A DNA stretch of 64,000 nt from Actinokineospora diospyrosa (GCF_024171925.1 NZ_JAMTCO010000007.1:372001-436000), one strand, 5' to 3'; shown: positions 11,259 to 19,874, counted from the first letter of the stretch. Notes: a model not told the origin generated them from the sequence alone. A program made the numbers and translations.

Positions 11259-11912
11259 TCAGATCTCGCGGAAGGTCGCGGCGACCTTCTCGAGCGCGGG
11301 GGCCGCGCTGCCGCGGCGCGACTCCAGCGTCCAGGTGATCACCTGGTGGTACCGCCGCTCGCCGTTGACGAGGGTGAACCAGAAGACGCACGGCTCGCCC
11401 TCGAACACCCCGGAGACCTCGTAGCGCACCGCCTCCCGGGTGCCGATCCGCACCGGCGTCGGCTGGCCGACCTTGGGGGTGTCGAACGGCATCTCCGCCA
11501 TCAGCAGGATCGCGGTGTCCTCGTAGTCGGCGAAGTCGCTGAAGTCGGCCTTCTCGTCGGTGAGCACCATGAGGTAGCGCTCCTGGAAGACCTGCCCGTA
11601 GGTGAGCACGGCGTTCTCGCCGCGGTAGTCCTCCGGCAGCTCCCGCCAGTCCACGGGCAGGTCGAGTGCGCTGTGGCCGTCGATGGTCTTGACCTGGGTG
11701 ACCCGGGTCTCCTCGGCGCGCTGCACGGGGGGTTCGCCCGACGAGGTGTCGATCGCCAGCCAGACGACCGCGCCCGCCAGCACGACCAGGACGACGCCCA
11801 GCACCGCCCACACCCAGGGCCAACGCCGCTTGGGTGGCGCGGGAGGGATGGGTGGGAAGATCGAGGGCAGCGCTCGATCGGGCTGCTCAGCCGCCCAGGG
11901 CTGCTCGGACAT
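11259..11912 (-). CDS. single-pass membrane protein with extracytoplasmic domain, 217 aa
   Basis: Unrecognised function. The N-terminal ~30 residues are Pro-rich and cytoplasmic, followed by KRR and one transmembrane segment (about residues 32-54, WPWVWAVLGVVLVVLAGAVVWLA). About 160 residues follow outside, with repeated aromatic/acidic positions (YGQVFQERYLMVLTDEKADF, EPCVFWFTLVNGERRYHQV). The layout resembles many small actinobacterial exported proteins. Divergent from the S9 peptidase gene with an 83-nt gap. Confidence 0.65.
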   Translation of the reverse strand: MSEQPWAAEQPDRALPSIFPPIPPAPPKRRWPWVWAVLGVVLVVLAGAVVWLAIDTSSGEPPVQRAEETRVTQVKTIDGHSALDLPVDWRELPEDYRGENAVLTYGQVFQERYLMVLTDEKADFSDFADYEDTAILLMAEMPFDTPKVGQPTPVRIGTREAVRYEVSGVFEGEPCVFWFTLVNGERRYHQVITWTLESRRGSAAPALEKVAATFREI

Positions 11913-11982
11913 CGCGACACCGCCCCCAGGCCAGGTGTGTTCCCCGCACCGATCAGCGGGCGACGCCAGTCTAGCGGCCTGG

Positions 11983-11988
11983 CAGGAT
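11983..11988 (+). promoter_or_regulatory. -10 box of the S9 peptidase gene
   Basis: CAGGAT, 7 nt before the GTG start at 11996; no Shine-Dalgarno, so the mRNA is probably leaderless. Confidence 0.45.
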
Positions 11989-11995
11989 CGCTCAG

Positions 11996-13837
11996 GTGAG
12001 CACTCATCCAGTCGCCGAGGTACCGGACCACCTGTTCGCCGACGACCGGGCCGAGGCCCGCTGGCGGGCGCGCTTCCACGCCGCCCGGGTCAGCCTGCCC
12101 GACTGGGCGCTGCAGGCGCCGGACCGCACCGTGTACATCTCCAACGCCAGCGGGGTGTGGGAGGTCTACGCGTGGGACCGCGCCACCGACACGCACCGGC
12201 AGGTCACCGACCGGCCCAACGGCACCCTGCACGCCACGGTCTCACCGGACGGTGAGCAGATCTGGTGGTTCGCCGACACCGACGGCGACGAGTTCGGCAC
12301 CTGGGTGGCCGAGCCGTTCGCGGGGCGCCCGGTGGACGCCGAGGCCGAGCCCGGCGTCGTGGGCGCGAAGGCGGGATACCCGGCGGGCCTGGAGATCGGC
12401 GACGAGGTGAGCGTCGTAGGCGTCGCCGACGACGACGGCACGACGATCTACCTATCGCGCGGTGGCGCTGAGGCCGAGGTGATCTACCAGAACGAGCACG
12501 ACGGCGGTGTCGCCGCGCTCTCTTACGACGAGACCCTCTTGGCGATCGCCCACTCCGAACACGGCGACAACCGCCACCCGGCGCTGCGCGTTCTGTCTGT
12601 CGCTGATGGCTCTACCGTCGCCGAGAAGTGGGACGGCAAGGGCAAGGGTCTTAGCGGTATCTCGTTCAGCCCGGTCTCCGGTGACACCAGGCTCTTGGTA
12701 CTGCACGAGCGCCGAGGCCGCGAGGAACTGCTGATCTGGGACGTCGCTGCGGACACCGAGCAGGAGATCGTGCTCGACCTGCCTGGCGAGGTCGACGCTG
12801 ACTGGTACACCGATGGCACAGCGCTGTTGGTCGCGCACACCCATCAGGCGCGCAACACGCTGCACCGCTATGACATCGCTACCGGCACTTTGTCTACATT
12901 GGATACTCCGCCTGGGACGATCGGGTCGGCGCACACCCGCCCGGACGGCACGGTCGAGTACTCCTGGTCCAACGCTGCCGAGCCGTTCGCGGTCCGCGCT
13001 CTGTTCGGCGACGGCACCGATCGGATCCTTCTTACGCCGCCTGGCGACCGCGCCCCCTCTAGTGCCTCGCTGACAGATGCGTTCGTTGAGACCGAGAACG
13101 GCACCGTGCACGCGTTGATCGCCCGCCCGGTCGATGCGCCTGAGGGTCCGCTGCCGACGGTCTTCACGCTGCACGGCGGGCCACACGCGGCGGACGAAGA
13201 CCGGTTCTCCGCCTATCGCGCCATGTGGGTCGATGCCGGGTTCGCCGTTGTTCACGTGAACTACCGGGGATCCACCGGCTATGGCTCTGCCTGGCGTGAC
13301 GCGATCGAAGGCAGGCCTGGGCTTACCGAGTTGGCCGACGTTGCCGCCGTGCACGAGTGGGCAGTGTCATCTGGCGTTGCTGACCCTGCCCGCTGCGTGG
13401 TGAACGGCGCATCGTGGGGCGGCTACCTGGTCCTGTTGGCGCTAGGCACGCAGCCGGACCTGTGGGCTGCTGGCGTCGCCGGTGTACCTGTCGCGGACTA
13501 CCTGGCCGCCTACGAAGACGAGATGGAGCCCCTCCGCGCGTTCGACAGGGCCCTCTTCGGAGGTTCCCCTGCCGAGGTCGGGGCGCTCTACGAGGAATGC
13601 TCCCCGATCACCTACGTCGACCAGGTACGCGTACCGGTGCTCGTACTCGCGGGCGAGAACGACCCGCGCTGCCCCATCCGCCAGATCGACAACTACCTCG
13701 ACAGGCTCGCCGCGCGTGACCAGCCCTACGAGGTCTATCGCTACGACGCGGGCCACGGGTCGTTGGTGGTGGCCGAGACGATCAAGCAGTCGCTGATCGA
13801 AGTCCACTTCGCACTACGGGCCCTCAAGCTCCGCTAG
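11996..13837 (+). CDS. prolyl oligopeptidase family serine peptidase (S9)
   Basis: 613 aa. The N-terminal half has beta-propeller-like repeats (VYISNASGVWEVYAWD, ATVSPDGEQIWWF). The C-terminal alpha/beta-hydrolase domain starts near residue 370 with TVFTLHGGPHA. The catalytic triad is visible: Ser473 in NGASWGGYL, Asp556 in LAGENDPR, His587 in YDAGHGSL. No signal peptide, so probably a cytosolic acylaminoacyl-peptidase or dipeptidyl-peptidase type enzyme. GTG start at 11996 without a Shine-Dalgarno. Ends at a hairpin shared with the convergent FMN reductase gene. Confidence 0.9.
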   Translation: MSTHPVAEVPDHLFADDRAEARWRARFHAARVSLPDWALQAPDRTVYISNASGVWEVYAWDRATDTHRQVTDRPNGTLHATVSPDGEQIWWFADTDGDEFGTWVAEPFAGRPVDAEAEPGVVGAKAGYPAGLEIGDEVSVVGVADDDGTTIYLSRGGAEAEVIYQNEHDGGVAALSYDETLLAIAHSEHGDNRHPALRVLSVADGSTVAEKWDGKGKGLSGISFSPVSGDTRLLVLHERRGREELLIWDVAADTEQEIVLDLPGEVDADWYTDGTALLVAHTHQARNTLHRYDIATGTLSTLDTPPGTIGSAHTRPDGTVEYSWSNAAEPFAVRALFGDGTDRILLTPPGDRAPSSASLTDAFVETENGTVHALIARPVDAPEGPLPTVFTLHGGPHAADEDRFSAYRAMWVDAGFAVVHVNYRGSTGYGSAWRDAIEGRPGLTELADVAAVHEWAVSSGVADPARCVVNGASWGGYLVLLALGTQPDLWAAGVAGVPVADYLAAYEDEMEPLRAFDRALFGGSPAEVGALYEECSPITYVDQVRVPVLVLAGENDPRCPIRQIDNYLDRLAARDQPYEVYRYDAGHGSLVVAETIKQSLIEVHFALRALKLR

Positions 13838-13844
13838 AGCTGGC

Positions 13845-13872
13845 GCGGCCGGCCCCTCGCGGGGTCGGCCGC
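13845..13872. terminator. bidirectional terminator
   Basis: Stem GCGGCCGGCCCC / GGGGTCGGCCGC (12 bp including one G-U) with a 4-nt loop between two convergent stop codons. Confidence 0.75.
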
Positions 13873-14430
13873 TCAGGCCCGAGCTAACGCGAACTCGGCG
13901 ACCTGCAGCCCGATGGTCCGCAGGGTGGTCGGCACGCTCTCGTCGGTGCAGCCGCCCGCCGCGTCGAACTTGGTGTGGATCGAGTTGACCGCCGCGCCTA
14001 GCGGGGTCGGCCAGCCGCGTAGGGCGTGGGTGACCGCGCGTAGTGCGGTCAGCGTGTTCACTGCCGCCTGCCAGCCCGCCGCGGTCGCCACGCACCCGAC
14101 GGCACGGCCGTCGAGGTACACGCGCTCGTCCTCGCGCAGGTCCTCCACGTAGTCGAGGGCGTTCTTGACCAGGCCGGACACGGTCCCGTGGTAGCCGGGG
14201 GAGACGAGGATGACCCCGTCGGCCTCCCGCAGCTCGTCGACCAGCCTGCGGGCGGCGTCGGTGCGCTCGGGCACGCCGGGGTCGTAGAAGGGCAGCACGA
14301 GGTCGGCGCCCGACAGCGCGGTCGTCTTGGCGCCCGCCTCCGCGGCACCGGCGAGCGCGATGCGCAGCGCCCGCTCGGACTGCGAGTCCGGGCGCAGGGA
14401 CCCGCCGATTCCCACCACAGTGACCGTCAC
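13873..14430 (-). CDS. NADPH-dependent FMN reductase family flavoprotein
   Basis: 185 aa flavodoxin-like fold of the SsuE/azoreductase superfamily. GIGGSLRPDSQSER at residues 7-20 is the phosphate-binding loop for FMN, and SPGYHGTVSGLVKNALDY matches the P-Y-x-G-x-x-x-G-x-x-K-N-A-x-D-x motif that binds the flavin ring. It probably supplies reduced flavin to a partner enzyme or reduces quinone-like substrates; the partner is not evident. GTG start at 14430 with an AAGGAT box (14437-14442) 6 nt upstream, suggesting a leaderless mRNA. Confidence 0.88.
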   Translation of the reverse strand: MTVTVVGIGGSLRPDSQSERALRIALAGAAEAGAKTTALSGADLVLPFYDPGVPERTDAARRLVDELREADGVILVSPGYHGTVSGLVKNALDYVEDLREDERVYLDGRAVGCVATAAGWQAAVNTLTALRAVTHALRGWPTPLGAAVNSIHTKFDAAGGCTDESVPTTLRTIGLQVAEFALARA

Positions 14431-14436
14431 CGGACC

Positions 14437-14442
14437 ATCCTT
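14437..14442 (-). promoter_or_regulatory. -10 box of the FMN reductase gene
   Basis: AAGGAT on the minus strand, 6 nt before the GTG at 14430. Confidence 0.4.
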
Positions 14443-14488
14443 TCATCGCTGGGGTGACGGTACGACCTCCATCACGGTGGAGGTCCAC

Positions 14489-15592
14489 ATGGCGTTGCCC
14501 ACTTGCCTACTGGGAAGTAACGTGGAGTCGGTGCTGCTCGACGCGATCCCGACCCGGGTGCTGGCCGCCGCTGTGCGCGCCCTCTTCGCCCTGCCCCGTC
14601 CGCTCCGCCGCCTCATCGCAGGCAGGCCCATCCAGGTCGACGGCCAAGAGCTGGCCTTGGACGCCCAGTTCCTCTTGACGCTGAACCGCCTGGCCACCGG
14701 CGACGGTCTTACCGCCCGCGAGCCCGTGAAGTCCCGGGCCGACATGGTGTCCTCGACCCGCCTTATCGGAGGGACACCAATCGAGCCGGTAGCCGTAAGA
14801 GACCTAGACCTCGACGGCATCCCCGCCCGCCTCTACACGCCCCCGTCGGCGAACGACAACGCCCCGCTTCTCCTCTTCTTCCACGGCGGCGGCTGGGTCA
14901 TCGGCAACCTAGACACCCACGACAACCCTTGTCGCTTCATCGCCAAGCACGCCGAAGTAAAGGTCCTCTCCGTCGACTACCGCCTAGCGCCCGAACACCC
15001 CTACCCGGCCGCGGTGGAGGACGCCCTAGCCGCCTTCAACTACGCCGTCAAACACGCCGAGTCCCTAGGCATCGACCCGACCCGAATAGCCCTAGGCGGC
15101 GACTCCGCAGGCGGCAACCTGGCAGCCGTAACTGCCCAGCAGGCCGCTCTTACCCCAGGCCCCAAACCCGCCTTCCAACTCCTCTTCTACCCCGGCACCG
15201 ACGCGACAGTCCGCCGCCGCAGCCGCGACCTCTTCGCCACCGGCTACCTCCTAACCGACAGAGACATCGACTGGTTCCTGAACCACTACGGCCCAGACCA
15301 CTCCACCCGCGCCGACCCCCGCTTCTCCCCTCTACGCGCCCAAGACCTGACAAGCCTCCCCCCGGCCTACATAGCCACCGCAGGCTTCGACCCCCTCCGC
15401 GACGAAGGCGAGGCCTACGCAAACGCCCTCCGAGCAGCCCAAACCCCCGTGATCCTCTCCCGCCACCCCGACCTAATCCACGGCTACATCAACTTCCTCG
15501 CCGCAGGCCCCCGCTTCACCCAAGCCCTCCTGGAAGCCACCGCCACCCTCAAAGCCGCCCTCACCTTCTCGCCCAAAGATCCCCGGCGGTAA
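14489..15592 (+). CDS. HSL-family alpha/beta-hydrolase (esterase/lipase)
   Basis: Carboxylesterase of the hormone-sensitive lipase family, 367 aa. HGGG at 132-135 forms the oxyanion hole, GDSAGG carries nucleophile Ser206, DPLRDEG has Asp301 and IHGYIN has His331. An unusual N-terminal ~90 residues precede the fold. ATG at 14489 with GGTGGAGG just upstream. From the middle on, codon choice drifts to C-rich codons with CTA and CCT, unlike the neighbours, which may mark different ancestry. It ends 27 nt before the convergent S-2TM-beta gene, with no clear terminator. Confidence 0.9.
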   Translation: MALPTCLLGSNVESVLLDAIPTRVLAAAVRALFALPRPLRRLIAGRPIQVDGQELALDAQFLLTLNRLATGDGLTAREPVKSRADMVSSTRLIGGTPIEPVAVRDLDLDGIPARLYTPPSANDNAPLLLFFHGGGWVIGNLDTHDNPCRFIAKHAEVKVLSVDYRLAPEHPYPAAVEDALAAFNYAVKHAESLGIDPTRIALGGDSAGGNLAAVTAQQAALTPGPKPAFQLLFYPGTDATVRRRSRDLFATGYLLTDRDIDWFLNHYGPDHSTRADPRFSPLRAQDLTSLPPAYIATAGFDPLRDEGEAYANALRAAQTPVILSRHPDLIHGYINFLAAGPRFTQALLEATATLKAALTFSPKDPRR

Positions 15593-15619
15593 AGGCGGAG
15601 GAGGGTCTATCCGGGCTCC

Positions 15620-16261
15620 CTAGGAGAAGGTCGCCCACTTGCTCAGGGGTAGAAGGCCCTGAGCTTCTTTGATCGAGGTGCAGTGCTTTTTATCGATGTG
15701 GCGCAGGGTTATGCGCCCGCGATTCCCGTCGTTGGTCCAATACGCGCCCCTGAGTTCGTCTTTGCCGTACAGGCGTAGCTCGCCCGCGCCCTGTTGGTGG
15801 CCTGATCCGGGAGTGAACTCTCTGCGTAGCATGTAGACGTATGAGACCAGCACGGATCCGCTGTCAATTTGAGTTATTAGGTTGGCGACCTGAGACGAAC
15901 CTTCCATGCCCTGCGTGTAGCTCTGTATGGTTACGGTCAGGAGGGTTTGCCGGATCACGAAGATGATCGGAATTGTCGTCGTGCCTTCCTGATTTTGTGG
16001 CACCCAGTTCGACTCCAAGTGGCCTGTCCATGTTCCCGCGATACGCGGGCGTTCGAAGATGAGTCGAAGCAGCCGCCACTTCCAGCCCCATTTCGCGTAT
16101 GTGGCCCAGAACAGGGTGGTCGCAGTAACGGCGAGAGTGGCTCTGCGCAATGTGTGCAGGCCGATTTGCCAAGAATCGATCAACCATACCTGTAACGCCA
16201 AGGTGCCGAGTGCCACGATGGCGGTGGTAACCGCGAACCTTTTGAGGTCAGCTGCGCTCAA
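15620..16261 (-). CDS. S-2TM-beta (Cap15-like) membrane effector, 213 aa
   Basis: Two N-terminal transmembrane segments (about residues 8-28 and 40-60) are followed by a beta-rich domain starting RPRIAGTWTGHLESNW (71-86). It continues FVIRQTLLTVTIQ (101-113), EGSSQVANLI, LVSYVYMLRREFTPGSGHQQGAGEL and LRGAYWTNDGNRGRITL (170-186). This order matches the SMODS-associated 2TM beta-barrel family that includes the CBASS effector Cap15 and the 2TM-beta effector of mCpol-linked systems. There the barrel binds a cyclic dinucleotide and the helices act on the inner membrane. The start is inferred as TTG 16261, overlapping the upstream TGA by 3 nt (TTGA), so translation is coupled to the DAC-like gene. 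Confidence 0.82.
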   Translation of the reverse strand: MSAADLKRFAVTTAIVALGTLALQVWLIDSWQIGLHTLRRATLAVTATTLFWATYAKWGWKWRLLRLIFERPRIAGTWTGHLESNWVPQNQEGTTTIPIIFVIRQTLLTVTIQSYTQGMEGSSQVANLITQIDSGSVLVSYVYMLRREFTPGSGHQQGAGELRLYGKDELRGAYWTNDGNRGRITLRHIDKKHCTSIKEAQGLLPLSKWATFS

Positions 16262-16746
16262 GGCAAGCGCCTCGCAGCCCCCGGCGTTGCGGTGTCGAAT
16301 CGAATGCGGCCTTCCTTGTAAACCACGATTCGACCGCTTTGGCTGATCGCAACGGCGAGTTCGATGCTGGGGGCCAGGGATGTCAGCAGCGCTGACATGT
16401 TCCTCGCGCCGACGGCTGTCCCGGTGATGATCGAAGTGACGCCTTCGGGGATCGGAGGTGAGACGAACTGGCATATGTGTGTCAGTTCCAGGCAGTCCGC
16501 CCGAATCAGGTGGAACCCGTCATGGAACGGGCTGGATTTGTCGGCCAGCGGGGTCAGTAGCTCGGCGCTTTCGGTCGAGTCGCGCACGGAGATGGAGACA
16601 AGTTCGTTCTCGACCATTCGAACAGTGGGCAGGCGCAAGGGCGGCGAGTACAGGATCAGGCCAATCCCGGAGAACTGGTCGGTCTTCTGCTTGACGATCG
16701 CCTGCGCCAGTTCCAAGGCCCAGTCGTCAAGGTCGTCTTGGCTCAT
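16258..16746 (-). CDS. degenerate DAC-fold (diadenylate cyclase-like) protein, 162 aa
   Basis: Compact protein aligning along its length with DisA/CdaA cyclase domains. FSGIGLILYSPPLRLP (25-40) corresponds to the RIGALL strand and SPFHDGF (72-78) to TPLHDGA. GTAVGARNMSAL (109-120) corresponds to GTRHRAA, and ELAVAISQSGRIVVYKEGRI (129-148) to the LVIAISQ strand and hairpin. The metal-binding Asp of DGA is kept (Asp76) but RHR has become R115-N-M, so classic c-di-AMP synthesis is doubtful. It may make another product, bind a nucleotide, or be inactive. First gene of a two-gene operon with the S-2TM-beta effector. ATG at 16746 without a strong Shine-Dalgarno. Confidence 0.72.
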   Translation of the reverse strand: MSQDDLDDWALELAQAIVKQKTDQFSGIGLILYSPPLRLPTVRMVENELVSISVRDSTESAELLTPLADKSSPFHDGFHLIRADCLELTHICQFVSPPIPEGVTSIITGTAVGARNMSALLTSLAPSIELAVAISQSGRIVVYKEGRIRFDTATPGAARRLP

Positions 16747-16776
16747 GCTGGACCCATCTTCGCCTGTCGTGGATCA

Positions 16777-16788
16777 AGTTGTACAACT
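16777..16788. promoter_or_regulatory. 12-bp palindrome upstream of the DAC/S-2TM-beta operon
   Basis: AGTTGTACAACT, a perfect palindrome centred about 36 nt before the DAC-like start codon, where it would overlap a promoter. Possible operator; no regulator gene is in the cassette. Confidence 0.4.
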
Positions 16789-16877
16789 ATCCTGCGGCGT
16801 TTCGGAGCGTGAGAACGCCGGAGACGGGATTATTGCCTAGTCGCTGACGCGTTGGACTTGCCCTGTGCGTGTTCGGC

Positions 16878-17219
16878 TCAGCGGGTGGCCTGGCTGGTTC
16901 GCGCGATGAAGAAGGCTTGGCGGGCTAGGCGCGAGATGCCGATGAGGGTGGCGGTGCCGAATTGGATCTCTACGGTGCGCCAGCCCACGGAGCGGATGGT
17001 CAGTAGGCCGGTGAGGACGACTGCGGCCGTGACCGCGCCGAGTACGCCCACCCGGGCAAAGTAGCCGGACGTGGGTTTGTCGCCGCCATGCAGTTGCCAG
17101 TCGGACCATTCCTGGCGGGCTTTGGCCAGCTGGACCCCCGATACTGCGATCAGGCTCAGCAGTGCGGGTGCGGCGAAGCCCATCGACAGGATCAGGAGCA
17201 GTTCCCCGGTGGTGAACAC
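16878..17219 (-). CDS. small membrane protein, 113 aa
   Basis: Unrecognised. Hydrophobic segments at about residues 6-30 and 54-75, with a charged loop (KARQEWSDWQLHGGDKP) between and a basic tail. The start lies 3 nt after the yqeY stop, so it is co-transcribed with yqeY. It is followed by about 130 nt without a gene before the DAC-like gene on the same strand, so read-through into that cassette is possible but not implied. Confidence 0.65.
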   Translation of the reverse strand: MFTTGELLLILSMGFAAPALLSLIAVSGVQLAKARQEWSDWQLHGGDKPTSGYFARVGVLGAVTAAVVLTGLLTIRSVGWRTVEIQFGTATLIGISRLARQAFFIARTSQATR

Positions 17220-17222
17220 AGG

Positions 17223-17693
17223 TCAGCCGGTCAGTTTGGCCTTGACCACCGCAGCGACCCTCCCGCCGTCGGCGCGGCCTGCGATCTTGGCGTTGGCGGC
17301 CTTCATGACCTGTCCCATCTGGCGCGGGCCGGGAGCTTCACCCAGTTGGGTGGTGACCTCAGCGACGGCCTCGTCCACGAAGGCCGCGATCTCGGCGTCG
17401 TCGAGCTGCTTGGGCAGGTAGGTGTTGAGGACCTCGGCCTCGTCCAGCTCCAGCTGGGCCTGCTCGGCCCGACCGGCGCCGGAGAACGCCTCGGCGGCCT
17501 CCTTGCGCTTGCGGACCTCGCGCGCCAGCACCTTGAGGACCTCGTCGTCGGTCAGCTCGCGGGCCTCGGTGCCTGCGACCTCCTCGGTCGTGACCGCCGC
17601 CAACGCCATGCGCAGGGTCGCGAGCCGGGTCTTCTCCCGGTTCTTCATCGCGGAGGTGAGGTCTGCCTGGAGTCGGTTCTTAAGCTCGGCCAT
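17223..17693 (-). CDS. GatB/YqeY domain protein
   Basis: 156 aa, the normal length for stand-alone YqeY proteins, which share the C-terminal tRNA-binding tail domain of the amidotransferase subunit GatB. Visible features: N-terminal MAELKNRLQADLTSAMKNREKTRLATLRM, the conserved YLPKQL (residues 93-98), and the C-terminal MGQVMKAANAKIAGRADG motif. The cellular role is not well established. Divergent from the phosphoesterase gene (57 nt apart), an arrangement kept in several actinobacteria next to ponA2. Confidence 0.9.
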   Translation of the reverse strand: MAELKNRLQADLTSAMKNREKTRLATLRMALAAVTTEEVAGTEARELTDDEVLKVLAREVRKRKEAAEAFSGAGRAEQAQLELDEAEVLNTYLPKQLDDAEIAAFVDEAVAEVTTQLGEAPGPRQMGQVMKAANAKIAGRADGGRVAAVVKAKLTG

Positions 17694-17737
17694 GGGTGGA
17701 ACAGTACTGATCGTTCAGCCCTGTCGCGGCGAACCCG

Positions 17738-17743
17738 TACGCT
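17738..17743 (+). promoter_or_regulatory. -10 box of the metallophosphoesterase gene
   Basis: TACGCT, 7 nt before the GTG at 17751; no Shine-Dalgarno, consistent with a leaderless mRNA. Confidence 0.5.
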
Positions 17744-17750
17744 CGTGGGT

Positions 17751-18716
17751 GTGAGTGACGTAGTGAGGACCCTCAGTCGCATCGCCATCGGCACCACCGC
17801 ACTGGGCGTGGCGACCATCGCCTATGCGGCTGGCTATGAGCGAACCCGCTGGACGCTGCGCCAGGCGACCCTGCCCGTGCTCGCTGAGGGTGCCCGGCCG
17901 CTGCGCATCCTGCACATCTCGGACCTGCACATGCTGCCCGGGCAGAAGTCGAAGCAGCGCTGGGTGGCCGCGCTGGACGAGCTCAACCCCGACCTGGTCG
18001 TCAACACGGGCGATAACCTCGCCCACAAGCAGGCAGTGCCAGCTGTCGTGCGCGCCCTAGGTCCACTGTTGAACCGGCCTGGTGTGTTCGTCTTCGGCAG
18101 CAACGACTACTACGCGCCTAAGCCGAAGAACCCCGCGCGCTATCTGTTCCCCTCTAACAAGCGCATCCACGGCATCCCGCTGCCCTGGAAGGACCTTCGT
18201 GCCGCGATGCTTGAGCGCGGCTGGATCGACCTAACGCACAACCGCACCCTCTTCACCGTCGACGGCCGCACCATCGCTGCCGCAGGCGTGGACGACCCCC
18301 ACCTCCGTCGCGACCGTTACGACGACATCGCGGGCAAGCCCGACAGGCAGGCGACGCTCCGACTCGGGGTTACGCACTCGCCCGAGCCCCGCGTGCTGGA
18401 CCGGTTCGCCGAGGACGGGTACGACCTGGTGCTGGCCGGGCACACGCACGGCGGACAGCTGCGGATCCCGGGGTACGGCGCCCTGGTCACCAACTGCGAA
18501 CTGGACCGGGGACGAGCCCGCGGCAGCTCCCGCTGGGGCTCCCACACCTGGCTCCACGTTTCGGCGGGTCTGGGAACGTCGCCGTATGCGCCCGTGCGGT
18601 TCGCGTGCCCGCCAGAAGCCAGCCTGCTGACCCTCGTACCGCGCCTGACCAGCTCAGACCCGGCGCTGGACGGCTCTAAGGGAGCCCGGTTCGGAGCCAG
18701 TGCACGGGTCCGTTAG
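17751..18716 (+). CDS. calcineurin-like metallophosphoesterase, membrane-anchored
   Basis: 321 aa. An N-terminal hydrophobic segment (about residues 10-27) anchors a metallophosphoesterase domain. The metal motifs are in order: ISDLH (56-60), NTGDNL (85-90), GSND in place of the usual GNHD, and AGHTHGGQ near residue 230. It resembles the YkuE/YaeI family of membrane-associated phosphodiesterases acting on lipid or cell-wall phosphates. Start set at GTG 17751 from the -10 box position. Ends 20 nt before tRNA-Pro. Confidence 0.87.
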   Translation: MSDVVRTLSRIAIGTTALGVATIAYAAGYERTRWTLRQATLPVLAEGARPLRILHISDLHMLPGQKSKQRWVAALDELNPDLVVNTGDNLAHKQAVPAVVRALGPLLNRPGVFVFGSNDYYAPKPKNPARYLFPSNKRIHGIPLPWKDLRAAMLERGWIDLTHNRTLFTVDGRTIAAAGVDDPHLRRDRYDDIAGKPDRQATLRLGVTHSPEPRVLDRFAEDGYDLVLAGHTHGGQLRIPGYGALVTNCELDRGRARGSSRWGSHTWLHVSAGLGTSPYAPVRFACPPEASLLTLVPRLTSSDPALDGSKGARFGASARVR

Positions 18717-18736
18717 ACTTCTCCCCGTTCCACTTT

Positions 18737-18811
<75 letters not shown>

Positions 18812-18813
18812 AC

Positions 18814-18855
18814 AGATCAGGCCCTGTTCGCAGTGATGCGGACAGGGCCTGATCT
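18814..18855 (+). terminator. terminator after tRNA-Pro
   Basis: Stem AGATCAGGCCCTGT / ACAGGGCCTGATCT (14 bp) followed by TGTT, starting 4 nt after the tRNA. Confidence 0.85.
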
Positions 18856-18937
18856 TGTTCGTGGGCAACAACCCCGGGCGACAACAGTGCCAAAAAGAAC
18901 GGAGGGGCCTCAGTGAGGCCCCTCCGGCAAAGCAAAG

Positions 18938-19849
18938 TCAGCTGCGGTTGTCCGGGGGCTGTAGTGGCACCCCGTTGACCATCGTCGAGCTGTTCGCCTC
19001 GTGCCAGTCGAACGGGGGCCCCTCGGTCGGGCCCAGGTCGCCCTGCCAGTCGGTTGCTGGGGTGTCCGTCTGTTCGCGGCGGGCCAGTTCTTCCTGGAGT
19101 TGGCGCAGCAGGCCGAGTTCCTGGTCGTTGAGCGACTCGTCGACCGGGTCTTCCTTGGTCCAGGTTTCCGCTACCTTCGACGCCGCCTTGACGATGGGGG
19201 CGGGTGGGGTGCGGGGGACCAGTACCTCGGTGGCGTAGCGCATCGCGGTGTGGTGGTAGTCGGTTGGTTCGGTGCCGTCGCGGAGGACCTCGACGGAGGC
19301 GGTGAGGCCTGCGCGGCGGAGGGCGTGTTCCACCCGGTACGCGGTCGCGGCCGCGGAGCCGGTTGGGCCTACGCCGATCAGGACCACCCGGTGCGGGACC
19401 GCGCCGGTCGCTGCGCCGGACGGGGTCAGGCGCCAGACGGACCAGACGGCGCGGATGTCGGGGAGGGCGTCGAGGACCCGGTTGATCGCCTCGGCGACAC
19501 CTTGTTCCGCGCCGACGCCGTCGACCTTGCCCGCGCCGAAGCGGTGGCGGGTCATGACCTCCGGTTCGACCAGCCGCAGCCGCTCGACCACCGACGGGTC
19601 GGCGTTGGCGGCGGCGAACAGGGCGAGCAGTTCCTCGCGCTCGCCCTTGCTCACCCCGACCGGGCCGGACACCAGGCAGCCCGCGATCAACTCCAGCGCC
19701 CGGTCGACCTCGGCCGAGGCCAGCAGCTCCCTGGCGTCGGCGAGCGCGTCGTCGTCCAACCTGCCCGCGAGGACCAGCAGGATGTCGTGCACGCGGACCG
19801 GCAGCGCCACCCCCGCCCACGAACCCTTGCCTGGCGAGACCTGCGTCAC
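18938..19849 (-). CDS. conserved hypothetical protein, 303 aa (paralogue of neighbour)
   Basis: No characterised family recognised. The N-terminal LLVLAGRLDDDALADARELLA and a central VPHRVVLIGVGPTGSAAATAYRVEHALRRAG align with LLLRLAGRLNDRQLWRFRDWLA and ARVVLVTTTGDAPRLAGELQRVLRALG of the next gene upstream. In both, a V-x-R-V-V-L strand is followed by a T/EVLxxGTExxxYH segment (VEVLRDGTEPTDYHH), which looks like a nucleotide- or sugar-binding fold. The C-terminal ~80 residues are Pro/Glu-rich and unique to this copy. GTG start at 19849 with GAGAGGGGA upstream. Confidence 0.6.
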   Translation of the reverse strand: MTQVSPGKGSWAGVALPVRVHDILLVLAGRLDDDALADARELLASAEVDRALELIAGCLVSGPVGVSKGEREELLALFAAANADPSVVERLRLVEPEVMTRHRFGAGKVDGVGAEQGVAEAINRVLDALPDIRAVWSVWRLTPSGAATGAVPHRVVLIGVGPTGSAAATAYRVEHALRRAGLTASVEVLRDGTEPTDYHHTAMRYATEVLVPRTPPAPIVKAASKVAETWTKEDPVDESLNDQELGLLRQLQEELARREQTDTPATDWQGDLGPTEGPPFDWHEANSSTMVNGVPLQPPDNRS

Positions 19850-19874
19850 GTTCTGTCCCCTCTCGTGCGAGCGC

